From: Sphingobacteriales bacterium
GTDB taxonomy: Bacteria; Bacteroidota; Bacteroidia; Chitinophagales; Chitinophagaceae
Assembly: GCA_024640385.1 (NCBI GenBank)
Contig: JAHEFC010000044.1
Span: 1,645-13,885 of the forward strand
Length of the DNA: 12,241 nucleotides
Direction of reading: 5' to 3'
Positions 1-7,938 of this stretch are shown here, one piece after another; the stretch's first letter is position 1; the number at the start of each line of letters is the position of its first letter. The notes under the pieces were generated by a model. That model was given only the letters and a program-made list of their open reading frames with translations, searched no databases and had not been told where the DNA came from. Position numbers and translations under genes: made by a program.

Positions 1-1
1 A

Positions 2-724
2 AAATGGGGTAATAACCGTTGTTTCCTGGCTAAAAATGATACCATGAGTGCACCGGCATTTATTTCCTACGATACTACCCCTGGTTCTGCGTATTACAAT
101 CAGTTCCTTGAAGTGTATCGTGCGGAAAAATCTTTAACAACGGAACAAAAGCAAATCGCGATATGGTGGGGTGACGATCCTGATGAAACGCCAACACCTC
201 CGGGGCACTCCTATTATCTTGCCAGCCTGGTGATCCGCACAAAGAAACCTGATCTGATCCATTGTGCAGAGACCTATGCAAGGCTTGGCATCTCTGTTTC
301 TGATGCCTACAGAAATTGCTGGAAATGGAAATACATGTTCTTCTCGGAAAGACCAAATACTTTCATAACTGCCCATATAGATGAGCAATGGCGTAGCTTC
401 TGGCCTGATCCGCCCTTCCCTGCTTTCCCTTCAGGTCATGCTATCCAGGCGGCAGCTACGGCAACCGTACTTACAGCTTTGTATGGAGAAGATTTCCAGT
501 TTACAGACAGTATTCATGCCAGTCGACACCGTGATGATCTACGGGACACAGATTTTAAAGTTCGCCACTACCGATCTTTCTGGCAGGCTGCGGAAGAAAC
601 TGCTGATTCCAGATTTTATGGTGGCATACATACCAGGCAGGATAATCAGAAAGGACTGGAAAAAGGAAGGCTTATTGGTGAGAATGTAAATAACCTGGCA
701 TGGCGCAAACAAACTTCAGAATGA
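2..724 (+). CDS. PAP2 / vanadium-dependent haloperoxidase family protein, 5'-truncated by window edge
   Basis: The reading frame is open to the left edge, and the 14 codons before the ATG at 44 read as ordinary protein, so that ATG is probably internal and only the C-terminal half is present. Counting from that Met, the acid-phosphatase/haloperoxidase signature is complete: K96-x6-R103-P104, then P-S130-G-H132, then S189-R190-x5-H196-x3-D200. In this family these residues bind vanadate or phosphate, and the last His is the axial ligand. The segments around them (aromatic 'PPFPAFPSGH', 'YGGIH') are typical of bacterial vanadium haloperoxidases rather than small PAP2 lipid phosphatases. Members usually exceed 400 residues and are exported, but the N-terminus is not visible here. 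Motifs alone cannot separate halide oxidation from phosphatase activity. The stop codon overlaps the preferred start of the next gene (ATGA at 721-724), suggesting translational coupling. Confidence 0.88.
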   Translation, partial: KWGNNRCFLAKNDTMSAPAFISYDTTPGSAYYNQFLEVYRAEKSLTTEQKQIAIWWGDDPDETPTPPGHSYYLASLVIRTKKPDLIHCAETYARLGISVSDAYRNCWKWKYMFFSERPNTFITAHIDEQWRSFWPDPPFPAFPSGHAIQAAATATVLTALYGEDFQFTDSIHASRHRDDLRDTDFKVRHYRSFWQAAEETADSRFYGGIHTRQDNQKGLEKGRLIGENVNNLAWRKQTSE

Positions 725-2409
725 CAAAGTGTTTTTTACCTGTAGTGATCTTTTTATTTCTTATTGTCACGCATCAGGCAGATGCACAGCATTTGTTTAA
801 AGATGTTACTGATTCAGCGGGTATCCAGCATGAATTTAAAGTTTACGAAGGCATGTTCGGCGGCGGAGCCTGTGTATTTGATTTTAATAATGACGGGAAT
901 GAAGACATATACATCACCGGAGGCATGAACAACGACAGGTTGTACAGTAATAACGGCAACGGAACCTTCACTGATGTATTCCTGGGATCGGGGTTGGAGC
1001 TGACCAGGGATTATGTAACCCAGGGCGTGGCAAGCGCTGATCTGAACCGCGACGGGTTCCGAGACCTCCTCATCACTACAATCACAAAAAGGAATGAGAA
1101 GCTTGTAATACCCCGCGCCATCAATCTGCTTTTCCTGAATAACGGGAACGGAACATTCCGGGACGTAACAAAGGAATATGGACTGGGCAACATGAACTCA
1201 TTCAGTACTGGCGGAAGTTTTGGCGATATCAATGCGGATGGGTGGCCGGACATCTACATCGGGAATTACTTCAACGACTACAGGGGTACACTTAAAGTGA
1301 TCAATGATGCAACCATAGTGGCATCGAATCAAACCGCTAAAGGATACCTGCTGATCAATGAAAAAGGAAAAAAATTCAGGGATGCATACAGTGAATACGG
1401 ACTTGATCATTCCGGTTTCGGATTTGGTGGCGTATTCACTGATTTTGATAATGACAGGGACCAGGACATCATTGTAAACCATGATTTTGGGTATAAGCGT
1501 ACACCTAACCTGGCTTTGGAAAATGAATATCCCGACAAGAAACTCAAGGACGTTGGTCGGGCAAATGGACTGGTAGTAAGGATCAATTCCATGGCAGCAG
1601 CTCCCGGCGATTTTGATAACGACGGTGATATGGATTACTTGATCACCAATATCGGATTCAACAATTTCATGGTGAATGAAGGAGGCGGTAAAAGATTTTA
1701 CAATGATGCGAAGAAATTGGGGCTGAATTATTTCGCGATCAGCTGGGGTGCAAATTTTTCAGATTTCGACCTGGATGGTGACCTTGATCTTTATGTATCC
1801 AATGGTGACCTGAATCCCAATTGCAAACCCATGGCCGATTTTTATTTTGAGAATATAGGCGGTCAGTTCAGGGAAAATGCAACGGCAATGGGCCTGGCAG
1901 ATTACGGGATCGGGAGAGGTTCGGTGGTTTTTGATTTTGACAAGGATGGTGATGAAGATATTCTTGTGGTCAACCAGGTGCCTGAATTGAGCTATCCGGT
2001 GAAATCGGTCACCCGTTTGTACAGGAATGACGGTGTAAAGGGTAACTGGATCAAGATCGCATTAAAAGGTGTGGCTGCAGAAAGCAACGGCATTGGTTCG
2101 CGGATCGAGGTGGAAGTGAAAGGGAAGAAAATGATCCGTGAGATAGATGGTGGCTCGGCCAGTCATCTTTCCCAAAGTACATTGAACGCTCATTTCGGGC
2201 TGGGGGATGCAAAACTCATTGACAAGATCACGGTGTACTGGACAGGCGGAAATGAACAGGTGATCACCAATGTGCCTGTCAACCAGTTACTGGAGATCAA
2301 AGAAGTAGCCATGAAGAAAGAAGAGAAGTTTCCAAAATTGCTTCTGTTCTTTGCTGCATTTGTTGCTATTATAGTACTCATATTTATAGGAAGGCGCAGG
2401 GCTCGATAG
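721..2409 (+). CDS. exported FG-GAP / ASPIC-UnbV (CRTAC1-like) repeat protein with C-terminal membrane anchor
   Basis: The protein has 562 residues from the ATG at 721. That start gives a clean signal peptide (Lys, hydrophobic core, cut after Ala-Asp-Ala-Gln, about residue 23) and an ATGA overlap with the gene before. An in-frame ATG at 700 would add seven residues ahead of the signal. Seven DxDxDG-type Ca-binding loops lie near residues 54-62, 107-115, 169-177, 241-249, 297-305, 348-356 and 405-413, spaced as FG-GAP/VCBS blades of a beta-propeller. One loop (241-249) has Arg where Gly is usual. Residues about 459-526 match the ASPIC/UnbV domain ('HFGLG', 'ITVYWTGG'). A single hydrophobic helix (about 537-557) is followed by an Arg-rich tail, which would anchor the propeller outside the cytoplasm. 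The family is generally structural or binding, and no enzyme activity can be assigned. Adjacency to the haloperoxidase-like gene suggests shared extracytoplasmic work. Confidence 0.9.
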   Translation: MTKCFLPVVIFLFLIVTHQADAQHLFKDVTDSAGIQHEFKVYEGMFGGGACVFDFNNDGNEDIYITGGMNNDRLYSNNGNGTFTDVFLGSGLELTRDYVTQGVASADLNRDGFRDLLITTITKRNEKLVIPRAINLLFLNNGNGTFRDVTKEYGLGNMNSFSTGGSFGDINADGWPDIYIGNYFNDYRGTLKVINDATIVASNQTAKGYLLINEKGKKFRDAYSEYGLDHSGFGFGGVFTDFDNDRDQDIIVNHDFGYKRTPNLALENEYPDKKLKDVGRANGLVVRINSMAAAPGDFDNDGDMDYLITNIGFNNFMVNEGGGKRFYNDAKKLGLNYFAISWGANFSDFDLDGDLDLYVSNGDLNPNCKPMADFYFENIGGQFRENATAMGLADYGIGRGSVVFDFDKDGDEDILVVNQVPELSYPVKSVTRLYRNDGVKGNWIKIALKGVAAESNGIGSRIEVEVKGKKMIREIDGGSASHLSQSTLNAHFGLGDAKLIDKITVYWTGGNEQVITNVPVNQLLEIKEVAMKKEEKFPKLLLFFAAFVAIIVLIFIGRRRAR

Positions 2410-2453
2410 TGCACCATAGTACTCTAACTCCGCCACGCTAATACATTCTTACA

Positions 2454-3941
2454 ATGAAAAGTATCATCAAACAAATTGCTGCCGAAACCCGGGAAAAGGA
2501 AAAAGCTGCAGTTGCCCTTCAGCGCGCCGAACTTGAGAGCAGTCTAACGAGCAGGGACAGGCGAAATTTTCTCAGGAAATTCGCACTGGGTGGTATATCA
2601 CTCAGCGCCTTTATGGGCTTGAGTTTTCAGGATACCCTTGCGCAAACCACTTCTAAGGTTCCCCGCGCTTCGGCGCCATCGGACCTGAAGATCACGGATC
2701 TGCGCTACTGTTTAACGGCTGTGATGGGTGGCACGGCGATCATAAAGATCGATACCAACCAGGGTATTTATGGATTGGGCGAAGTAAGGGATGCTGCTGA
2801 TGCACGTTATGCGCTGATGCTGAAGAGCCGCATCTTGGGAGAGAACCCCTGTAACGTGGAAAAAATATTCAAGATCATCAAACAGTTTGGTGGGCAGGCC
2901 CGCCAGGGAGGGGGCGTATGCGCGGTAGAAATGGCCTTATGGGATCTTTGCGGGAAGGCTTATAATGTGCCCGCCTGGCAATTGCTGGGAGGTAGATATC
3001 GCGACTCTATACGCATTTATGCAGACACGCCCGAATCAAAAAATCCCGAGGAGCAACTAAATCGGATCAAATATCGTACGGAAACCCAGGGATATACCTG
3101 GTTGAAAATGGATGTATCGATCGCAGATCTCAAAGACGTTCCTGGTGCATTGGTAAACCCGGAGATCCTGAAGTCGGGAGCTAATCAGTTTTCGGGCGGA
3201 GGATATTTATCTTATGCCAACACAAAACATCCTTTCACCGGAATTCAGATCACTGACAAAGGGCTGGAAATATTGGCGGCCAAGGTGGAAAAGGTCAGGA
3301 ATATGGTTGGCTATGAGATCCCCATTTCCACAGACCACTACGGACATTTTGATCTTAATAACTGCATACGCCTTGGGAAAGCGCTGGAGAAATACAGGCT
3401 GGCCTGGCTTGAAGATATGGTGCCCTGGCAATACACCGAACAACTGAAGACCATCACCGAAGCCCTCGAAACCCCCACTTTAACGGGGGAAGATATTTAC
3501 CTGCTGGAGTTTTTCAAACCGCTGATCGATAATCACGCTGTAGATATCATCCATCCCGACCTGGCTACTTCAGGAGGATTGCTGGAAACAAAACGAATAG
3601 GTGATTATGCCGAGGAAAAAGGAATAGCGATGGCCATGCACCAGGCAGGAACGCCGGTGTCGTTCATGGCCAATGTCCACTGCGCTGCAGCAACCCAGAA
3701 TTTCCTGGCCATGGAACATCATTCGGTGGACCTGGAATGGTGGGAGGGACTGGTTAAAACAACGGATGGCAGAAAACTGATAGATAAAGGATTTGCTCCC
3801 GTTCCATTGACCGCACCCGGGTTGGGGATTGAACTGGTAGATGAAGAGGTGAAAAAACACCTTCATCCTTCTGACCCCTCTTATTTTGCTCCAACAAAAG
3901 AATGGGATGCGAAAAAGTCGCACGACAGAACCTATAGTTAA
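2454..3941 (+). CDS. Tat-exported enolase-superfamily protein (mandelate racemase/acid-sugar dehydratase-like)
   Basis: The 495-residue product begins with a charged stretch of about 35 residues. A twin-arginine signal follows (R36-R37-N-F-L, hydrophobic core to about residue 63), predicting folded export by Tat. The enolase-superfamily capping domain covers about 78-200 and the barrel about 205-460. Metal ligands D294, E320 and E346 are spaced exactly 26 apart. D369 and H396 fall 23 and 50 residues after the third ligand, the spacing of the mandelate racemase Asp-His dyad. K218-M-D220 sits on the second barrel strand and E421 near the last. About 45 extra residues separate the Lys strand from the first metal ligand, compared with mandelate racemase. 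The family removes an alpha proton from a carboxylate, and most such members dehydrate sugar acids or epimerise. The substrate cannot be read from sequence. No closer start codon exists between the ATG at 2454 and the Arg pair. The gene lies 44 nt after its neighbour, in the same direction. Confidence 0.9.
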   Translation: MKSIIKQIAAETREKEKAAVALQRAELESSLTSRDRRNFLRKFALGGISLSAFMGLSFQDTLAQTTSKVPRASAPSDLKITDLRYCLTAVMGGTAIIKIDTNQGIYGLGEVRDAADARYALMLKSRILGENPCNVEKIFKIIKQFGGQARQGGGVCAVEMALWDLCGKAYNVPAWQLLGGRYRDSIRIYADTPESKNPEEQLNRIKYRTETQGYTWLKMDVSIADLKDVPGALVNPEILKSGANQFSGGGYLSYANTKHPFTGIQITDKGLEILAAKVEKVRNMVGYEIPISTDHYGHFDLNNCIRLGKALEKYRLAWLEDMVPWQYTEQLKTITEALETPTLTGEDIYLLEFFKPLIDNHAVDIIHPDLATSGGLLETKRIGDYAEEKGIAMAMHQAGTPVSFMANVHCAAATQNFLAMEHHSVDLEWWEGLVKTTDGRKLIDKGFAPVPLTAPGLGIELVDEEVKKHLHPSDPSYFAPTKEWDAKKSHDRTYS

Positions 3942-3998
3942 ATTTGGGGCCATGACCGGGGCCTGATATCGTTATTTTAAAATTCAAAAAATAATACA

Positions 3999-4994
3999 AT
4001 GCCATATTTAGCAAACGCCGATCGATACGGAAAAATGGAATATCGGAGATGTGGTAACAGCGGCCTGAAACTGCCTGCTGTTTCTCTTGGATTATGGCAC
4101 AACTTCGGCCATATCGATAGTTTTGATAATGCCCGTAAAATTTTGCGTGTTGCATTTGATAACGGCATTACACATTTTGATCTTGCAAACAACTACGGGC
4201 CACCCGCAGGATCGGCAGAAGAGAATTTTGGAAGAATATTCAAAGATGATTTTTTGCCTTATCGCGATGAATTGGTGATATCTACAAAAGCGGGGTGGGG
4301 CATGTGGCCGGGACCCTATGGAGACTGGGGCTCAAAAAAATACCTGGTGGCCAGCCTGGACCAGAGTTTGAAACGCATGGGCCTTGACTATGTCGATATT
4401 TTTTACCACCACCGTCCTGATCCTGATACACCGTTGGAGGAAACCATGGCAACGCTTGACCTGATGGTGCGGCAGGGCAAGGCGCTTTATGTTGGAATTT
4501 CAAGTTATCAACCTGAAGAAGCAGCAAAAGCGATCAATATATTGAAACAATTAGGTACACCCTGTCTTATCCACCAGCCAAAATATTCCATGTTCGATCG
4601 TTGGGTGGAAGATGGGTTAATGGATGTATTGGAACAGCAGGGAGTGGGATGCATACCTTTCTCTCCGCTGGCACAGGGGTTATTGACCAATAAATATCTG
4701 AAAGGTATTCCTGCCGGTTCAAGGGCCACTAGCCATCGGGGTAACGGTGCAATTGAAGAAGGCCAGGTGTCTGAAGAGAAGATCAATAAAGCAAGGGAGT
4801 TGAACCTGCTTGCTGAAGAACGTGGACAGAACCTGGCACAGATGGCCCTGGCCTGGATATTGAAAGATCCAAGGATCTGTTCAGTATTGATTGGGGTGAG
4901 TAAACCTGAACAGGTGCTTGATTCTATCCGTTGCCTTGAAAATTATTCATTTACCAAAGCAGAGCTTGACAGGATCGATGCCATTTTGAAATGA
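3999..4994 (+). CDS. gpr: aldo/keto reductase, YghZ/Gpr type (L-glyceraldehyde 3-phosphate reductase-like)
   Basis: The 331-residue cytosolic protein closely resembles E. coli YghZ (Gpr) as I recall its sequence. Shared blocks include 'MEYRRCG', 'HFDLANNYGPP', 'GPYGDWGS', 'YVDIFYHHRPD' and 'CLIHQPKYSMF'. The AKR catalytic tetrad is present: D61, Y66, K97 and H138. The C-terminal 'SVLIG.SKPEQ' segment is the usual NADPH-phosphate-binding region. The E. coli enzyme reduces L-glyceraldehyde 3-phosphate and other short aldehydes such as methylglyoxal with NADPH. Here it could reduce an aldehyde from sugar-acid cleavage, but that is inference from neighbours. No signal peptide is seen. The stop codon overlaps the start of the next gene as ATGA at 4991-4994, so the two are probably translationally coupled. 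Family assignment is very sure; the physiological substrate is not. Confidence 0.92.
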   Translation: MPYLANADRYGKMEYRRCGNSGLKLPAVSLGLWHNFGHIDSFDNARKILRVAFDNGITHFDLANNYGPPAGSAEENFGRIFKDDFLPYRDELVISTKAGWGMWPGPYGDWGSKKYLVASLDQSLKRMGLDYVDIFYHHRPDPDTPLEETMATLDLMVRQGKALYVGISSYQPEEAAKAINILKQLGTPCLIHQPKYSMFDRWVEDGLMDVLEQQGVGCIPFSPLAQGLLTNKYLKGIPAGSRATSHRGNGAIEEGQVSEEKINKARELNLLAEERGQNLAQMALAWILKDPRICSVLIGVSKPEQVLDSIRCLENYSFTKAELDRIDAILK

Positions 4995-6907
4995 AAGTCA
5001 GAACGGTGAACAATCATGTGATCATCATAACAGGTGTATCGGGCAGCGGTAAAACTTCCGTGGGCAGGGCATTGGCTGAACGGATGGAAATTTCGTTTTA
5101 TGATGGTGATTCATTTCATCCCGCATCAAATGTTGCCAAGATGAGTTCAGGGATCCCGCTTGATGACCACGACAGGGAACCGTGGCTGAAAGCGATCAAT
5201 GGGCTGATCAGGGAGAAGCTGCCTTCTGCATCATTGATCATTGGTTGCTCAGCGCTTAAAGAGAAATACCGCAGTTTATTAACGGCAGGCCTTGATCCTT
5301 CGTCCATCCTTTGGGTACATCTGCAGGGCAGTTATGATCTCCTGTATAGCAGAATGAAAGAAAGAGCAGGACATTTCATGCCTGCTGATATGTTGAAGTC
5401 ACAATTCGAAGCCTATGAAGCACCATCACAGGGCATCCTGGTGGATGTGGGCCAGGACTTAAATACCATCATTGATCAAATAATATTGAATCTGGACATG
5501 AGCAAATCTGATGTTGGACTGATCGGCCTGGGTGTAATGGGTACCAGCCTGGCTAGGAACATTGCCGGGAAAGGATTTTCCATTTCAATATTCAACCGCC
5601 ATGTGGCTGGCAAGGAAGAAGATGTTGCCAGGAAAACAGTATCACAATATCGGGAGCTGGAACATGCGCAGCCATTTGATGATCTGGTGGCTTTTGCTGC
5701 ATCGCTTAAAACACCGAGAAAAATTATTCTGATGGTGAATGCCGGCCAGGCTGTGGATGATATTATAGAAAAACTCACTCCGCTTCTTGATGCGGGTGAT
5801 GTAATCACAGAATGCGGTAATTCTCATTTCAGGGATACAGGCCAGAGGCAAAAAAAGTTGGGGGAACGTGGAATTCACTTTGTAGGCACGGGTGTTTCAG
5901 GCGGAGAGGAAGGAGCGCTTTTGGGCCCTTCGATCATGCCGGGTGGCAGCAGGGAGGGATTTGCTTTGATGAAGGATATACTCCTGGGCATAGCAGCAAG
6001 GAATAATCAGGGGGAGATCTGCTGCGATCATATTGGGGATGGCGGGGCAGGCCATTTTGTGAAGATGGTGCATAACGGTATCGAGTATGCGGAAATGCAG
6101 CTGATCACCGAGATGTACAGCCATTTCAGATACGATCAGAAAAAAGGTCCTGAAGAAATTGCCCGGATATTCGATTTATGGAACAATGGGGATGCCGGCA
6201 GTTATTTATTGGGCATCACTATAGATATCCTTCGATTCAAAGATGCCGATGGATCACCCCTGATCGATAAGATCTCTGATGTGGCAGGGAACAAGGGAAC
6301 AGGGTCATGGACATCCATCACCGCCTGTGAACTGGGGGTGCCCGTGCCGTCAATGACTGAAGCTTTGTTTTCAAGATATCTTTCTTCATTCAAGGCAGAC
6401 AGGCTGAGGTATTCTTCTCTATATGCCAGTGGAGATGTTGCGCTGAAAATTGACACGGATGACCTTCTCCGTACCTACATGTTTTGCCGGATCATCAATC
6501 ACTACCAGGGAATGAAAATGATCCGGGAGGCTTCTGATGCATTCGGTTGGAATATTGATACCGGTGCCTTGCTGAAGATCTGGTCGGGTGGATGTATCAT
6601 CAGGTCAGCTTTGCTTTCCATCTTACGCGAAGGTTGGGAAGAATGCGGGTCAGACATCATGCAACATCCTTTTACACAGCAACTGATCAATGCTCACCTG
6701 GATTCAATTAAAAAGACCATGTCGGCTATGACGGGCAGCGACCGCGCATATCCTGTCTGTACTTCCTGCCTTGAGTATTTTAAAATGCTGATCACACCCA
6801 GGAGCAGTGCCTATTTGATCCAGGCCCAAAGAGATTATTTTGGAGCCCATACCTATAAAAGAACAGATGATCCCTCCGGCATTTCACACCATACCAAATG
6901 GTATTAA
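4991..6907 (+). CDS. gnd: gluconokinase - 6-phosphogluconate dehydrogenase fusion (NADP-type, decarboxylating)
   Basis: The single 638-residue frame joins two complete enzymes. Residues 1-168 are a GntK-type gluconokinase: P-loop G15-VSGSG-K21-T22, 'DGDSFHP' at 38-44, 'KM..G.PLDDHDREPWL' at 50-66, 'CSALK..YR' at 86-94 and 'HFMPADMLKSQFEA' at 128-141. From M170 a full 6-phosphogluconate dehydrogenase follows: Rossmann G179-L-G-V-M-G184, N202-R203 typical of NADP preference, 'GVSGGEEGA' at 301-309, catalytic K358 with N362 and E365, K435 in 'NKGTGSW', R462, and the C-terminal R614 and H620 that contact substrate phosphate. Together the halves would turn gluconate plus ATP into 6-phosphogluconate and then ribulose 5-phosphate, CO2 and NADPH. 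Separate enzymes run about 165-175 and 470 residues, so nothing is missing. M170 looks like the ancestral dehydrogenase start, retained at the join. Translation is probably coupled to the upstream reductase by ATGA. Confidence 0.95.
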   Translation: MKVRTVNNHVIIITGVSGSGKTSVGRALAERMEISFYDGDSFHPASNVAKMSSGIPLDDHDREPWLKAINGLIREKLPSASLIIGCSALKEKYRSLLTAGLDPSSILWVHLQGSYDLLYSRMKERAGHFMPADMLKSQFEAYEAPSQGILVDVGQDLNTIIDQIILNLDMSKSDVGLIGLGVMGTSLARNIAGKGFSISIFNRHVAGKEEDVARKTVSQYRELEHAQPFDDLVAFAASLKTPRKIILMVNAGQAVDDIIEKLTPLLDAGDVITECGNSHFRDTGQRQKKLGERGIHFVGTGVSGGEEGALLGPSIMPGGSREGFALMKDILLGIAARNNQGEICCDHIGDGGAGHFVKMVHNGIEYAEMQLITEMYSHFRYDQKKGPEEIARIFDLWNNGDAGSYLLGITIDILRFKDADGSPLIDKISDVAGNKGTGSWTSITACELGVPVPSMTEALFSRYLSSFKADRLRYSSLYASGDVALKIDTDDLLRTYMFCRIINHYQGMKMIREASDAFGWNIDTGALLKIWSGGCIIRSALLSILREGWEECGSDIMQHPFTQQLINAHLDSIKKTMSAMTGSDRAYPVCTSCLEYFKMLITPRSSAYLIQAQRDYFGAHTYKRTDDPSGISHHTKWY

Positions 6908-6916
6908 CAGAAGATC

Positions 6917-7870
6917 ATGAATAAACGAATCACAAGCCTGTTGTTTTTTGCCATCCTGATCTGTTGCCATGCCGAAGTTGAGGCCCAGTACAAGAGGGTT
7001 GCCATGGATCGTGAGTACATCATGTCACTTACTCCTGAATGGAAAGGTGAACGCCTTCCGGACGGCAGGCCCTTTGTGTCTGACAGCTTACTCGAGCGGT
7101 TAAAGCATATCGTTTTGACCCATGCCTGGGGCGGACTGAAAAAATATAAATTCAATAACCAGTACCAGGGAAACTGGATGATGATCCATCCGGATAAAAA
7201 TACCGTGATGACTGGCCGTGTGGTTACGGCCCAGTACATGCCACAAAGACCGGATTTTGGCGAGGTGATCAGGATAACAGGTCTGGCCGAGGGGCATAGT
7301 GAAAAAGCCGCATCAAATATATGGCCCATAGAAATGCTTCGCGACGGAGATGTTTATGTGGCCGACGGTTTTGGAAAAATAGAAGGTGGTACCCTGATAG
7401 GAGACAGGCTGGCCAATTCGATTTATTCCAAATCAAAGAGAGGAGTAATTTTCTGGGGCAGTGTCAGAAACATACAGGAGATCAAGAAAATAGAAGGGTT
7501 CAATGGCTGGATCCTGGGAGACCATCCTTCTTCTATCAGTGAAATGATGCTCACTTCTATCAATGCACCGATCCGCGTGGGAGATGTAACTGTGCTTCCC
7601 GGCGATGTGGTTTTTGCAAGTCCTTATGGGACGCTTTTTCTTCCTGCTTATCTGGTAGGTGAGATTGTTCTGGAAGCAGAGATCAGCAATCTCCGCCATG
7701 TGTACGGGATCATGCGCAACAAAGCCGGAGACTGGACCACAGCCCAAATAGACAGCGAGTATACCCCTCAGATGACCAGGGAATTTTATGACTATCTGAG
7801 AAAACAGCCGGATAATAAATTGCCTATGTCGCGCAGGGAACTTAACCAATACCTTGATGCCCATAAGTGA
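6917..7870 (+). CDS. exported RraA-like family protein (class II pyruvate-aldolase fold), D-X20-R-N variant
   Basis: The 317-residue protein starts 9 nt after the fusion gene. It opens with a signal peptide (K3/R4, hydrophobic 7-17, likely cut near A23), so it is predicted to leave the cytoplasm. The RraA/HMG-aldolase fold covers about 135-255: 'RDGDVYVADGFG' (142-153), 'GGTLIGDRLA' (157-166), 'GVIFWGSVRN' (176-185), 'GDVTVLPGDVVFA' (222-234). Active 4-hydroxy-4-methyl-2-oxoglutarate/oxaloacetate aldolases of this fold use D-X20-R-D, whose last Asp helps place the divalent metal. Here D163-X20-R184 is exact but the final residue is N185 (AAC codon). About 110 extra residues precede the fold, with no other domain I recognise. 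It may be a modified aldolase, a lyase with a new substrate, or a non-catalytic relative. Older databases often mislabel this family as demethylmenaquinone methyltransferase; I see no methyltransferase motif. Confidence 0.82.
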   Translation: MNKRITSLLFFAILICCHAEVEAQYKRVAMDREYIMSLTPEWKGERLPDGRPFVSDSLLERLKHIVLTHAWGGLKKYKFNNQYQGNWMMIHPDKNTVMTGRVVTAQYMPQRPDFGEVIRITGLAEGHSEKAASNIWPIEMLRDGDVYVADGFGKIEGGTLIGDRLANSIYSKSKRGVIFWGSVRNIQEIKKIEGFNGWILGDHPSSISEMMLTSINAPIRVGDVTVLPGDVVFASPYGTLFLPAYLVGEIVLEAEISNLRHVYGIMRNKAGDWTTAQIDSEYTPQMTREFYDYLRKQPDNKLPMSRRELNQYLDAHK

Positions 7871-7938
7871 AATCGTTTTAGGAATTGAACATTAGTTTAG
7901 CTAACTTCCTTACTGCGTAACAAATCCCGCGCGCCATT

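Noticed and set aside
3942..3966. Repeated GGGGCC between the enolase-like and reductase genes
   Set aside because: The possible stem is only about four base pairs and no U-tract follows it directly. The genes on either side look co-transcribed.
6904..7329. Minus-strand open frame opposite the RraA-like gene
   Set aside because: The plus-strand gene has a signal peptide and family motifs; the opposite frame has none and overlaps it almost fully.
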